From positions 1-42,472 of the IMG/VR virus record IMGVR_UViG_3300022220_000009: 42,472 nt of DNA; one strand, given 5' to 3'. The number at the start of each line of letters is the position of its first letter. Positions within the stretch are counted from its first letter, which is position 1. The position numbers were made by a program, and so were the translations under genes. Shown here one piece after another: positions 1 to 8,431 of this stretch. The notes beneath the pieces were generated by a model that made no database searches, was not told the DNA's origin, and saw only the letters and a program-made list of their open reading frames with translations. This DNA is from a virus.

Positions 1-110
1 CGGAGGGCTCTTTTTTTATGGAAGTGATTTAGGCGGGGCGGGTTACTTTCGCTAGAGTTGAATCCCTTTCTTGAAAAAATAATCGTCAACGATACCGGTT
101 CTTTAGTCGA
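1..110. other. Probable host flank left of attL
   Basis: No gene is visible. The first 20 bases end in a run of T after GGAGGGCTC, which looks like the right arm and T-tract of a host terminator whose left arm lies outside the window. Assignment to the host rests only on its position outside the direct repeat. Confidence 0.5.
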
Positions 111-220
111 CCAACAACCATAGTTTATTCACCGGAAAGCCTTTTAACCAACAAAAACAAGTAGTTAGTCTATTTCGGACTCTAAAAAGCGTCCGCAAAC
201 TGTCCGCAAATTTACCGACC
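111..220 (+). repeat. attL: left copy of 110-base direct repeat
   Basis: This 110-base stretch recurs without a mismatch at 42363-42472, next to the integrase gene. The bases immediately left of the two copies differ (CGA here, ATT on the right), so the left edge of the repeat is sharp. Within it are an inverted repeat CGGAC (176-180) / GTCCG (191-195) and two copies of GTCCGCAAA 11 bases apart (191-199 and 202-210). The likely role is the attachment core duplicated on integration, but a 110-base identity is long for a crossover core. No tRNA T-arm sequence was recognised in it. Confidence 0.8.
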
Positions 221-252
221 GCTCCAGGTGTATTCCTGGGGCGGTTTTTTTT
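218..252 (+). terminator. Intrinsic terminator at the attL junction
   Basis: ACCGCTCCAGG (218-228) pairs with CCTGGGGCGGT (235-245), an 11-bp stem with one T-G wobble and a 6-base loop, followed by eight T (245-252). Its left arm begins inside the direct repeat. It would stop transcription passing from the host side into the phage left end. Whether the same hairpin follows attR cannot be seen because the window ends there. Confidence 0.85.
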
Positions 253-297
253 GTGACGGAAGCCCATCTATTTACCTTAACCCAAGGAGATCACCCT

Positions 298-513
298 ATG
301 AGCTACCCCCTTACCGAAATTGAGAAGGATATCAGGCCCGAAGATTTCCGTGAAGATTCACCGTGGCCTGAGTTTATTAAAGAGTTTGGGCCTGGCCCAA
401 TGGTTTGGCTGTCCAAGATGATGCAGGGAGATCGACCCTATATTCCCGACTATGACAATATGACGAAGGCATCTAGAAAGCGTAGCTATAGAGTTCCGCA
501 AAAAACAGCCTAA
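298..513 (+). CDS. Hypothetical small phage protein (71 aa)
   Basis: This is an unrecognised acidic protein, rich in Pro, Asp and Glu, with no membrane segment or known motif. The ATG at 298 is chosen over an upstream in-frame GTG at 253 because AAGGAG (283-288) lies at good spacing before it. It is the first gene inside attL, after the junction terminator, so it needs its own promoter or readthrough. No function is proposed. Confidence 0.6.
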   Translation: MSYPLTEIEKDIRPEDFREDSPWPEFIKEFGPGPMVWLSKMMQGDRPYIPDYDNMTKASRKRSYRVPQKTA

Positions 514-599
514 ACTTTCGTACAGTTTCTTCGTGCCAAACTTTCGCACAATCCCATTGTCTTATCTTGCCTTGTAAGAATCCCTAAACTCATCCTTGT

Positions 600-1013
600 A
601 TGGATGACTTCACTTTATTTTTAAAACGAATTGGCAGAACAGATGATGCCACCTTCGGTGTGCTGGTCATCAAGGGCGAGCCTTTTGCCCTCACGATGGA
701 GCCGGCCTGGAAGGACAACCGTCCCAATGTGTCCTGTATTCCCGCTGGGGAATATCGCTGCAAGTCTGTCAACTCTCCCAGGTTTGGTTTTACCTACGAA
801 GTAATTAATGTCCCTGGTCGTACCCACATCCTCTTTCACAAGGGCAATGCTGCTGTACATACCAAGGGCTGCATCCTGGTAGGTGAGCAGTTTGAACGGC
901 TGCCTGATACAGACCTTCCGGGAATCCTTGCCAGCCGTAAAGGCTACATGGAACTCATGTACCGGTTGAAGGGCATCGACACTTTTCCACTGACTATTCA
1001 GGATAAATTATGA
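600..1013 (+). CDS. DUF5675 family protein (137 aa)
   Basis: The sequence fits the DUF5675 family of phage and prophage proteins. It has an N-terminal beta-rich part with TFGVLVIKGEPFALTMEP, a central CIPAGEYRC, and a HILFHKGN...HTKGCILVG segment around residues 80-100 with His and Cys residues of the kind conserved in that family. The family has no firmly established activity; a cell-wall-related role is often considered because of its His/Cys signature. The stop overlaps the next start (ATGA at 1010-1013), so the two genes are translationally coupled. Its left-end position makes it a lysis-module candidate, by inference only. The ribosome binding site is weak. Confidence 0.75.
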   Translation: MDDFTLFLKRIGRTDDATFGVLVIKGEPFALTMEPAWKDNRPNVSCIPAGEYRCKSVNSPRFGFTYEVINVPGRTHILFHKGNAAVHTKGCILVGEQFERLPDTDLPGILASRKGYMELMYRLKGIDTFPLTIQDKL

Positions 1014-1291
1014 ACATTCGCAGCAAAGCTCCGAGCCAAACTTTAATCAATCGCAAAAAATATAGTGTGCTGTGTTCTCTTCTTCGCGGAAGCTCTGTTA
1101 CCGCGAACTCGGAATATCTAACACCGGGTGGAGTTGAAGCTCTGAATGATCTGGAACGTGAGGGTATCTGCTTCCTGGATAAGGACGGAATACAGGTCGA
1201 TGCTGACCCTGGGGATGCCATGGGCCGATACCGAATGGTTCACGGCAAGCAGGCCAAAGCACAGAAAATGGCCGACCAACTGGAGAAGTAG
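1010..1291 (+). CDS. Winged-helix-like small phage protein (93 aa)
   Basis: Residues about 18-60 resemble small helix-turn-helix proteins common in phage late regions: a helix (YSVLCSLLRGSSVT), a short loop, a second helix (GGVEALNDLEREGI) and a beta-wing ending in GRYRMV. The rest is basic and charged. It overlaps DUF5675 by four bases and is followed three bases later by the gpZ-like gene, so it is mid-operon. DNA binding is inferred from the predicted fold only. Confidence 0.6.
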   Translation: MNIRSKAPSQTLINRKKYSVLCSLLRGSSVTANSEYLTPGGVEALNDLEREGICFLDKDGIQVDADPGDAMGRYRMVHGKQAKAQKMADQLEK

Positions 1292-1294
1292 GAC

Positions 1295-1822
1295 GTGACT
1301 CTATCACTGAGTGTGAAATCCAATTTCAAGCAACTGAAAAAAGGGCTGAACCGTTTGGAAAGTAGAGTCATCCCTGCAGCTGCCAACAGTGCACTTAATA
1401 AATCAGGCAGAAAGGTGAAGACCATCATCACTCGCGATTTGTCGAAAGAGATGGGATTGAAGCAGAAGGACATCAAGGACGAAATAAAGGTGAGGAAATC
1501 TAACTTTCGAACGCTGAGTGTATTGATCACGGCCACAGGCCGCCGACTGAACCTGATCCGTTACAAGGCAAAGCAACTCAAGAAGGCATTGACAGCAAAG
1601 CCCTGGGGGAAAGTCAGAAAATGGAAGACAGGATTCATAGGCAACAAAGGCCGAACCGCGTTCCTCCGCCTGCCCAACAAGAAGATCAAAGCTTTGAGCG
1701 GACCGGGGATTGCGAGTGAGTTTGTACGCGATCGAGCGATCAGGCTAATGAAAACTATAGGCGGAGATGAATTTCTTAAGCAGTTCTCGCGTGAACTCAA
1801 ACGTCGATTGGGGCATCTGTGA
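1295..1822 (+). CDS. Minor tail protein Z-like (gpZ family, 175 aa)
   Basis: The protein matches the prophage minor tail protein Z family (lambda gpZ). It has an N-terminal amphipathic region (KQLKKGLNRLESRVIPAAANSA), a conserved LNKSGRKVKT stretch, a KEMGLKQKDIKDEIKVRKS helix, and a C-terminal LSGPGIASEFV motif. gpZ acts late in tail maturation, helping produce joining-competent, DNA-filled tails. It starts at GTG 1295, just after GGAG in the end of the previous gene. In lambda, Z lies between FII and U; here it precedes the terminase genes, far from the other tail genes. Confidence 0.8.
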   Translation: MTLSLSVKSNFKQLKKGLNRLESRVIPAAANSALNKSGRKVKTIITRDLSKEMGLKQKDIKDEIKVRKSNFRTLSVLITATGRRLNLIRYKAKQLKKALTAKPWGKVRKWKTGFIGNKGRTAFLRLPNKKIKALSGPGIASEFVRDRAIRLMKTIGGDEFLKQFSRELKRRLGHL

Positions 1823-1827
1823 ATCAG

Positions 1828-1956
1828 ATGGAACTATCAGCCCAACGGATTATTATCGCGGGTCCTTCCAGCGACCTTTCGTTTACGGGTCCGCAGCAGC
1901 GCGAGATATGGCTAGATTATTGGTCTGAAAACTATGTTGATCATGTTGATTGTTGA
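1828..1956 (+). CDS. Possible small ORF (42 aa)
   Basis: This open frame starts at ATG 1828 or at a GTG at 1819 that overlaps the gpZ-like stop, and ends with TGA at 1954-1956. The predicted protein is acidic and aromatic (EIWLDYWSENYVDHVD). The frame fills most of the 172-base gap and could be translationally coupled, but there is no strong ribosome binding site and no recognised family. Confidence 0.3.
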   Translation: MELSAQRIIIAGPSSDLSFTGPQQREIWLDYWSENYVDHVDC

Positions 1957-1994
1957 TTATTCAAATAGATGGGTAGTGGAGTGAATGGTGTTTT

Positions 1995-2564
1995 GTGAAA
2001 TCTTTTACGCAATTGGACGGGGCAAATTATCTAGGGACGACACCCCAACAGTTAAGCCGGTGGAAACAGTCCGGAAAAATCAGGACCAACACATCTGGAA
2101 AGATTGAAAAATGTGAATTGGATCGATTCAAAGCTGACTACCTGGACAAAAAGAATGGGAGCAACGGGAACGGGAATGACAAAGATAAGAAACGCAGTTT
2201 ATGGGAAGAACAGGCCAGGCTCGCAGGCCACAAGGCGGACATCGCAGAGATGGAATCCAAAAAGCTTTCCGAGGAGCTGGTCGAGGTGGACCTGGTTGTT
2301 GCAGAGTTTGGCAAGTTGGTCACTGCTGTCCGTCAGCGTTTGTTGGGCCTCGGTTCCAGACTGGCACCCCAGCTCTCCAAAAAGCCCCCGGCCTTTGTTA
2401 AGCGAAAACTCGACACCGCCATTGATGAGGTTCTCAATGAGTTTGGAAAATACAATGCAGAAACCGGAGAGTGCGGGCCTGCTGAGCCTGCGCGCACAAA
2501 TAGAAAAACTCGCGCTGACCTTAAAGCCAAAGGACCGGCTAACCGTAAGCCAGTGGGCAAATAA
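1995..2564 (+). CDS. Terminase small subunit, Nu1-like (189 aa)
   Basis: The small terminase subunit recognises phage DNA for packaging and recruits the large subunit. The N-terminus (residues 1-45) is a winged helix-turn-helix of the Nu1/MerR type (LDGANYLGTTPQQLSRWKQSG), followed by a charged linker, a helical region (LWEEQARLAGHKADIAEME) and a C-terminal oligomerisation or contact region, VRQRLLGLGSRLAPQL. It starts at GTG 1995 and ends inside the start of the large terminase gene, an overlap of about 110 bases in another frame. A Gly/Asn/Lys-rich linker near residues 50-65 is low complexity. Confidence 0.8.
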   Translation: MKSFTQLDGANYLGTTPQQLSRWKQSGKIRTNTSGKIEKCELDRFKADYLDKKNGSNGNGNDKDKKRSLWEEQARLAGHKADIAEMESKKLSEELVEVDLVVAEFGKLVTAVRQRLLGLGSRLAPQLSKKPPAFVKRKLDTAIDEVLNEFGKYNAETGECGPAEPARTNRKTRADLKAKGPANRKPVGK

Positions 2565-4347
2565 ATACAGGATCCTCCCCAGGACCAGTCCTGAGCCGGG
2601 CCGCTACAGTTCTGCCCGTGCGCCTTTCCAGGTCGGCATGATGGACGCCTTCTCCGACGATGACGTGGAAGAGGTGGTGATCATGGCCTGCACGCAGATT
2701 GGGAAGACCGAGTGCCTCAACAACGTAGTCGGATTTTTCATTGAGCATGATCCCAGCCCGATAATGGTCGTACAACCTACGATCGCGGTCGGCCAATACT
2801 GGTCAAAAAAGCGGCTCTCTCCAATGCTTCGTGACACCCCGGTGCTGAATGGGCTGGTATCTGAAAACATGAAGGCCAAAGACTCGAGCAATACCATCCT
2901 TGAAAAAGATTTCCCTGGCGGCGACATCAACATCGCAGGCGCTAATTCCCCGTCGTCCCTCTCAAGCCGGCCGCGCCGGGTTGTCCTGTTTGATGAAACT
3001 AACAAATACCCCTCTAGTGCCGCATCCGAAGGCGATCCTATCTCGCTTGGACGTGAGCGCACGAGTAATTTCTGGAATAAGAAAATTGGTGAGACTTCGA
3101 CACCAGGTATCAAAGATATATGCAGGATTGAGCATGCGTTCGAACAAACCGACAAGCGGTACTACCACGTTTTCTGTCCGCAATGTAAAGACCTGATCAC
3201 TCTCAAATGGGGTGGTCCAAAGGCTGACTTCGGACTGAAATGGGACAAGAGCCAACCGGGGACCGTGTACTACGTCTGCCAGGAGTGCGGCGGGGTAATC
3301 GATGAATCCGATAAAGCGGCCATGCTGGCTCAAGGAGAATGGATTGCCACCGAGCCGTTCAAGGGGAAGGCTGGCTTTCATATCAACAAGCTGTACAGCC
3401 CTTGGGTGCCCTGGCCGGTGATCGTCGCAGACTTCCTGGAAAAAAAGAAGCTGCCCGAGACGCTGAAAGTTTTCATCAATTCCACACTGGCCGAAACCTG
3501 GGAAGAACAGGGCGAAAAGCTTGAGGAAGGACCGCTGCTCGCACGCCGCGAGCACTATGGGCCGAATGTTCCGGAAGGTGTACTCCTAATCACCGCCGGG
3601 ATAGATGTACAGGACGACCGGCTGGAGGTTGAGGTCACCGGCTGGGGATTGGATATGGAGAGCTGGCTGTTGGATTACATCATTATCCCCGGAGACTTCG
3701 ACACCAAACAAACCAAGGCCGATCTTGATCAGCAACTTGCACGCACCTTTGAGACGGAAGACGGGGTGACCCTGCACATTGTGTCCGCGTGCATCGACTC
3801 GGGTGGTCACCGTACCCAGGCGGTGTATGACTACGTCAAGCCGCGCGAACGCCGACGCATCTTTGCCATCAAGGGTATCTCATCGATCGGTCACCCGGTC
3901 ATCAAACGTCCGAAAGCCAGGAACAAAAAAGGCGTCACGCTCCACATGGTAGGTGCAGACCAGACCAAGGAACTAGTTTATGGTCACCTGAGAGTTGTGG
4001 ACCCGGGCCCGGGGTACTGCCACTTCCCTTTTGAGGGTTTGCAGACCAAACATCCGATCGACACAGAATACTTCCAGGGCCTGACTGCTGAAAAATGTGT
4101 CACCGAGTACAACAAAGGATTTCCAAAGCGGGTCTGGAAAAAGGTCCGGAAGCGGAACGAGCCCCTGGACTGCCGGGTCTATTCATACGCAGCCTTTTAC
4201 AATCTGAACGCCAATATGCAGGCACTGGTTGGGCAACGTGACAAGCAGGTCGCAGAGTTGCAACAGCTAACACAGGAACAACAGAAACCAAAAACGAAAA
4301 AACCGCTCCCTAAAAGAGGCGGCTTCGTAACCTCGTGGAAGAACTGA
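2455..4347 (+). CDS. Terminase large subunit, GpA family (630 aa)
   Basis: This is the packaging ATPase and nuclease that cuts concatemers and pumps DNA into the prohead. It belongs to the lambda gpA family by length (lambda gpA is 641 aa) and motifs: a deviant Walker A, CTQIGKTE, near residues 79-86; Walker B, VVLFDE, near 176-181; a CPQC...CQEC zinc ribbon near 240-280; and the nuclease domain starting at GIDVQDD (about 383) with IDSGGHRT near 448. The open frame extends up to 2104, but that part overlaps the small terminase in another frame. ATG 2455 gives the family length, although its ribosome binding site is weak; ATG 2437 and 2425 are alternatives. The stop overlaps the next start. 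Confidence 0.92.
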   Translation: MQKPESAGLLSLRAQIEKLALTLKPKDRLTVSQWANKYRILPRTSPEPGRYSSARAPFQVGMMDAFSDDDVEEVVIMACTQIGKTECLNNVVGFFIEHDPSPIMVVQPTIAVGQYWSKKRLSPMLRDTPVLNGLVSENMKAKDSSNTILEKDFPGGDINIAGANSPSSLSSRPRRVVLFDETNKYPSSAASEGDPISLGRERTSNFWNKKIGETSTPGIKDICRIEHAFEQTDKRYYHVFCPQCKDLITLKWGGPKADFGLKWDKSQPGTVYYVCQECGGVIDESDKAAMLAQGEWIATEPFKGKAGFHINKLYSPWVPWPVIVADFLEKKKLPETLKVFINSTLAETWEEQGEKLEEGPLLARREHYGPNVPEGVLLITAGIDVQDDRLEVEVTGWGLDMESWLLDYIIIPGDFDTKQTKADLDQQLARTFETEDGVTLHIVSACIDSGGHRTQAVYDYVKPRERRRIFAIKGISSIGHPVIKRPKARNKKGVTLHMVGADQTKELVYGHLRVVDPGPGYCHFPFEGLQTKHPIDTEYFQGLTAEKCVTEYNKGFPKRVWKKVRKRNEPLDCRVYSYAAFYNLNANMQALVGQRDKQVAELQQLTQEQQKPKTKKPLPKRGGFVTSWKN

Positions 4348-4925
4348 TGACTGTCGCAATCCCGACAACCGAACCATCCTCGATAAAGGCCGGCATGACC
4401 GTCAAGTGGAAGCGGACGCTCACCGACTACCCGGCAACGTTGTGGACGCTGACTTATGTCCTATTCAAAACAGGAACTCAGATCAAATTTAACGCAGTGG
4501 CGGACGGTACGGACCACAGCGTCACCCTGGCCAAGGCGACCACCGCGGCCTATACAGCTGGAAAATATAGCTGGCAGGCATATGTCGACGATGGATCAGA
4601 ACGGTTTGAAGTGGACAGCGGCACTCTTGAAATCCTGACAGATTTCGACGCTCAGTCCTCCGGATACGACGCTCGCACTTTAGCCCAACAGATGGTTGAT
4701 GGGCTGACGGCTCTCCTTATTGGCAATATCGCAAACAATGTCCTGGACCTTGTAAGTTACGGCATTTCCGCTGAGGTCGCGCGGAACATCGTAAAGATGA
4801 CCCTGGCTGAGAAGCGGGCCGAGCTGTCGAAGTGGAAAGAAGATCTCCGTCGAGAACAAGAAGCGGAGAACATCGCCAACGGTCTTAGCACAGGTCGCAA
4901 GATTTACACGAGGTTTTCGAGGTAA
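4347..4925 (+). CDS. gpW-like connector with N-terminal beta domain (192 aa)
   Basis: The C-terminal part (about residues 120-192) looks like a gpW-type head-tail connector: helices with LAEKRAELSKWKEDLRREQE and an ending rich in Arg. It sits where gpW sits in lambda, between terminase and portal. The first 100 residues form a beta-rich, immunoglobulin-like domain (VKWKRTLTDYPATLWTLTYVL, ending SGTLEIL) absent from the 68-aa lambda gpW. ATG 4347 overlaps the terL stop (ATGA), and the stop overlaps the portal start (TAATG). The gpW assignment rests mostly on position and C-terminal pattern. Confidence 0.6.
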   Translation: MTVAIPTTEPSSIKAGMTVKWKRTLTDYPATLWTLTYVLFKTGTQIKFNAVADGTDHSVTLAKATTAAYTAGKYSWQAYVDDGSERFEVDSGTLEILTDFDAQSSGYDARTLAQQMVDGLTALLIGNIANNVLDLVSYGISAEVARNIVKMTLAEKRAELSKWKEDLRREQEAENIANGLSTGRKIYTRFSR

Positions 4926-6436
4926 TGAAAATTATGGACTGGATCGCAGGTATTGCCGGGTACGTCACCAGGCGCACACCCACTGCATTGCAACTTTATC
5001 GTAAGACCCGCACCGGGGGCGGCTTCAATGCCGCCGATAGCGGTGACCGGTTCGCCGATTGGGTGACCGGCCCTAGTGGTCCCAACGAGTTTATCCGCCC
5101 GATCTTAAAAAGATTGCGAGCTCGGTCGCGTGATCTTGCGATCAACAACGATTACATGCAGAAGTATTTGAAGATGGTGTCAAACAATGTCATCGGACCT
5201 ACGGGCGTTAAAATGCAGATGAAGATCGAGGACAGTCCCGGCGTCTTGGATCGCATAGCCAACCAGAAAATAGAAGATGCCTGGAATGAATGGTCGAGAG
5301 TTTCCAATGCCTCGGTCACCGGTGACTTGTCGTTCCTCGATATGGAAAAACTTGCTGTCCAGACTGTGGCGCGAGACGGTGAGGTGCTGATCCGCAAGGT
5401 GAGCGGTTTCGACAATCCATTCAAGTTTGCCCTGCAGTTCATTGAGGCGGATCACCTGGACGAGAATCACAACCACAATCAAGCGAACGGTAACAAAATC
5501 AGATCCGGCATTGAGTTTGACCAATGGGGCAGCCCTGTCGCCTATCACCTGCTTACAGTCCACCCTGGAGACTCAGACCAAACCCAAACGCGACAACGGG
5601 TGACTCGCGTCCCAGCAGACGAAATTATCCACTTATTCATGAAGCAGCGCCCAGGCCAGGTGCGCGGTGTTCCTTGGGCGCATTCGAGCATGGTGCGCCT
5701 TAAGATGATTGGCGGATACGAAGAAGCAGAACTCACCGGAGCCCGCGCTTCGGCATCGAAGATGGGCTTTTTCGAGCGTGAGGCTGAGGGCGGTGAGTAT
5801 CAGGGCGACGATAAGGACACTGACGGCAATATGGTTTCCGAGTTTGCCCCCGGAACGATGGAAACACTGCCCATGGGCGTGACGTTCAAGCCCTTCGACC
5901 CAGGCAACCCGTCCTCGAATTTTAAGGATTTCATGAAGACCATGCTTAGGGGTGCCGCATCCGGCCTCAACGTTGCTTACAACACGCTGGCAAACGACTT
6001 GGAAGGCGTTAATTTTTCATCCATCCGGTCCGGTGTCCTTGAGGAGCGTGAGAACTGGAGAGCCGCCCAACGCTGGGTTATCCAACATTTTCATGAAGAG
6101 CTGTTTGGTGACTGGCTGACCATGGCCCTACTTAGTGGTCAGGTCAATCTGCCGATGGCGAAGTTTGAAAAATTCAACCGGGCTGACTGGCAACCGCGTG
6201 GATGGTCGTGGGTGGATCCCAAAAAGGACGTGGAATCCAATGTAATCGCGATCAACAACAAACTCAAATCCCATACTGAAATTGTGGCGGAACAAGGCAA
6301 AGACCTCGAGGATGTGCTGAACCAGATCAAGGCTGATGAAGAGCTGGCCGCGCAGATCGGAGTCGATTTGAAAGCTGTTGTGGAACCCAAAAAAACCGAA
6401 GAACCAAAAGAAGAGGACACAAAAGATGAGAATTAA
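4925..6436 (+). CDS. Portal protein, lambda gpB family (503 aa)
   Basis: The portal forms the dodecameric ring at the unique capsid vertex through which DNA enters and leaves. Family features include the N-terminal arm with ALQLYRKTRTGGGF, ARSRDLAINNDYMQKYLKMVSNNVIGPTGV (residues about 60-90), a central region with FIEADHLDENHN and KQRPGQVRGVPWAHS, and ASGLNVAYNTLANDLEGVNFSSIRSG near 345-370. It is close to lambda gpB in length and has an acidic C-terminal tail. The start overlaps the upstream stop (TAATG) and the stop overlaps the protease-capsid start by 11 bases. Confidence 0.93.
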   Translation: MKIMDWIAGIAGYVTRRTPTALQLYRKTRTGGGFNAADSGDRFADWVTGPSGPNEFIRPILKRLRARSRDLAINNDYMQKYLKMVSNNVIGPTGVKMQMKIEDSPGVLDRIANQKIEDAWNEWSRVSNASVTGDLSFLDMEKLAVQTVARDGEVLIRKVSGFDNPFKFALQFIEADHLDENHNHNQANGNKIRSGIEFDQWGSPVAYHLLTVHPGDSDQTQTRQRVTRVPADEIIHLFMKQRPGQVRGVPWAHSSMVRLKMIGGYEEAELTGARASASKMGFFEREAEGGEYQGDDKDTDGNMVSEFAPGTMETLPMGVTFKPFDPGNPSSNFKDFMKTMLRGAASGLNVAYNTLANDLEGVNFSSIRSGVLEERENWRAAQRWVIQHFHEELFGDWLTMALLSGQVNLPMAKFEKFNRADWQPRGWSWVDPKKDVESNVIAINNKLKSHTEIVAEQGKDLEDVLNQIKADEELAAQIGVDLKAVVEPKKTEEPKEEDTKDEN

Positions 6437-8375
6437 AACTGGAAAACTTCACCGCGAGGCCGCATTCGACCGGGCAACCGTCAACGCAGAAAGCCGGACG
6501 GTGGAGTTGTCCTTTTCATCAGAAGATCCCTATGAAAGATATTTTGGGATTGAGATCCTGGACCATAGCCCTGAAGCCGTGAGGCTGAAACGCATCAAGA
6601 GCAGCGGACCGTTGCTTATGGATCACAACTCGCGTGACCAGATTGGAATAATCGAGAATGTAACAATCGGCGAAGACCGCAAAGGGCGGGCGACAGTGCG
6701 TTTTGGGAAAAGTGCACGCGCCGAGGAAGTTTTTCAAGATGTGCTGGACGGTATCCGCGGAAATGTGTCCGTCGGGTACATCATCCACACCATGAAACAA
6801 GAGGAAGTTAATAAAGACGCGCCGGACGTGTTCCGCGCCATGGACTGGGAACCGCTGGAAGTCAGCCTGGTTTCCGTCCCTGCGGATATTACCGTGGGCG
6901 TCGGTCGAGATAACCAAAACGATTACGAAACAGAAGTGATCGACAACCAAGAGGACAAAGAAATGCTTATTGAAAAAAAGAATTTTGAAAATTTAGACGC
7001 TGACAAAGGCGACGCGGCAGGTGCTGCTGCTGCTCCTACCGTCGCTCCCCCTCCGGTGGTAACACCGGAAGCTCGCCAGGTTGAGACTGTCAACGTGGAT
7101 AAAATCGTCGAAGAAGCCACGCGATTGGAGCAGGAACGTATCCGGGAAATCACTTCCATCGGCAGCAAAATGGGTCAGCAGACCTTGGCGGAGACGGCCA
7201 TCAGTTCCGGTATGTCTCTCGACCAATTCCGCGGCCAGGTGCTGGACGGCATGAAACCCAATTCGGAAGTGAGCACCACGGACCCGAGCATCGGACTGAC
7301 CAAAAAAGAGTCTTCCGATTTCTCCATTATCCGCGCCATCAACTCCATTCTCTCTAAGGGCGATTTGTCTCTCGCTCCGTTTGAGAAAGAAGCCTCTCGA
7401 GCGGTGGAAAAGAAGATGGGGAAAAGCGAGGAAGAGCGCCGGTTCAGCGTGCCTTTTGATGTCCTGACTCACAAGCGCGACCTGGTGTCCAACATCGATC
7501 CTTCCGGGGGTTACCTGGTGGGCGTTGGAGCACAGGGGCAGTCCTTCATTGAGCTGCTACGCAACAGCATGATGGTCAACCAGATGGGGGCGCGGATTCT
7601 GGACGGTCTGGTCGGGGATGTATCAATCCCGAAGCAATCCGGAGGTGCCACGGCTTACTGGGTGGATGAGCAGGAGGCGCCGACGGAAAGCCAGCAGTCT
7701 TTCGGTCAGGTCTCCATGTCTCCAAAAACCATCGGAGCGTATACCGACATCTCGCGGCGACTGTTGTTACAGTCCAGCCTTGATATTGAGAGCTTCGTCC
7801 GCCAGGACCTGGCGACGGTTATCGCTCTCGCCATGGACCTGGCTGCCATCAACGGCGCTGGAGTCAACGGCGAGCCGAAAGGCATCTTGAATGTCACCGG
7901 CATCGGCAGTGTGGCAGGCGGCACCAACGGGGCAGTCCCGACCTGGGCGCATATCGTTGATCTGGAGAAGGAAGTCTCCAAAGACAACGCGCTTATGGGA
8001 ACCATGGGCTACCTGTCAAATTCCGACATCGTTGGTAAGATGAAACAGACCGTTAAGGCAACTAATACCGGCCTGTTTATCATGACCGGTCCCAACGGAC
8101 AGGACGGCTTCCAGGAAATGAACGGCTATCGAGTAGGCGTTTCCAACCAGGTGCCGAACAACCTGACCAAAGGTTCCGGAACAGACCTGTCTGCCATCAT
8201 CTTCGGCAATTGGGCTGATCTGATGATCGGTTACTGGGGCTCTGCGGATGTCCAGGTTGATCCATATACTGGCGGGTTGGCGGGCACGGTTCGTGTTCGA
8301 ATCCTGCGAGATACGGACATCCAGGTGCGTCACGCTGAGTCGTTTGCATCGATGCAGGACGCAATCACAGTTTAA
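6426..8375 (+). CDS. Prohead protease-major capsid fusion (649 aa)
   Basis: Residues 1-160 are an HK97-type prohead protease (S78/U35 clan). His67 in LLMDHN, Ser115 in RGNVSVGY and Glu145 in PLEVSLVSVPAD fit the HK97 triad H65/S114/E148. Residues about 165-350 are charged and helical with a Pro/Ala-rich linker, like the scaffolding delta domain. From about 360 it is an HK97-fold capsid protein: GGYLVG, SIPKQSGGATAYWVDE, ISRRLLLQSSLDIESFVRQDL, and a C-terminal RVRILRDTDIQVRHAESF. Protease, scaffold and capsid are thus one polypeptide, presumably released by self-cleavage. ATG 6426 lies inside the end of the portal gene. Confidence 0.93.
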   Translation: MRIKTGKLHREAAFDRATVNAESRTVELSFSSEDPYERYFGIEILDHSPEAVRLKRIKSSGPLLMDHNSRDQIGIIENVTIGEDRKGRATVRFGKSARAEEVFQDVLDGIRGNVSVGYIIHTMKQEEVNKDAPDVFRAMDWEPLEVSLVSVPADITVGVGRDNQNDYETEVIDNQEDKEMLIEKKNFENLDADKGDAAGAAAAPTVAPPPVVTPEARQVETVNVDKIVEEATRLEQERIREITSIGSKMGQQTLAETAISSGMSLDQFRGQVLDGMKPNSEVSTTDPSIGLTKKESSDFSIIRAINSILSKGDLSLAPFEKEASRAVEKKMGKSEEERRFSVPFDVLTHKRDLVSNIDPSGGYLVGVGAQGQSFIELLRNSMMVNQMGARILDGLVGDVSIPKQSGGATAYWVDEQEAPTESQQSFGQVSMSPKTIGAYTDISRRLLLQSSLDIESFVRQDLATVIALAMDLAAINGAGVNGEPKGILNVTGIGSVAGGTNGAVPTWAHIVDLEKEVSKDNALMGTMGYLSNSDIVGKMKQTVKATNTGLFIMTGPNGQDGFQEMNGYRVGVSNQVPNNLTKGSGTDLSAIIFGNWADLMIGYWGSADVQVDPYTGGLAGTVRVRILRDTDIQVRHAESFASMQDAITV

Positions 8376-8390
8376 TCTTTTAACCTTGGT

Positions 8391-8408
8391 GGGGCGGTTG
8401 ACCGTCCC
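8391..8408 (+). terminator. Hairpin after the capsid gene
   Basis: GGGGCGG (8391-8397) pairs with CCGTCCC (8402-8408), with one G-T pair and a TTGA loop. Only a weak T-tract follows (TTCCTTG). It is more likely a partial terminator or an mRNA-stabilising hairpin between the highly expressed capsid gene and the next gene. Confidence 0.45.
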
Positions 8409-8431
8409 TTCCTTGAACCTCTGAGGTAACA

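Noticed and set aside
2104-2454. Extended N-terminus of the large terminase
   Set aside because: The frame overlaps the small terminase in another phase and gives low-quality Trp/Arg/Ser-rich sequence; the family length fits a start at 2455.
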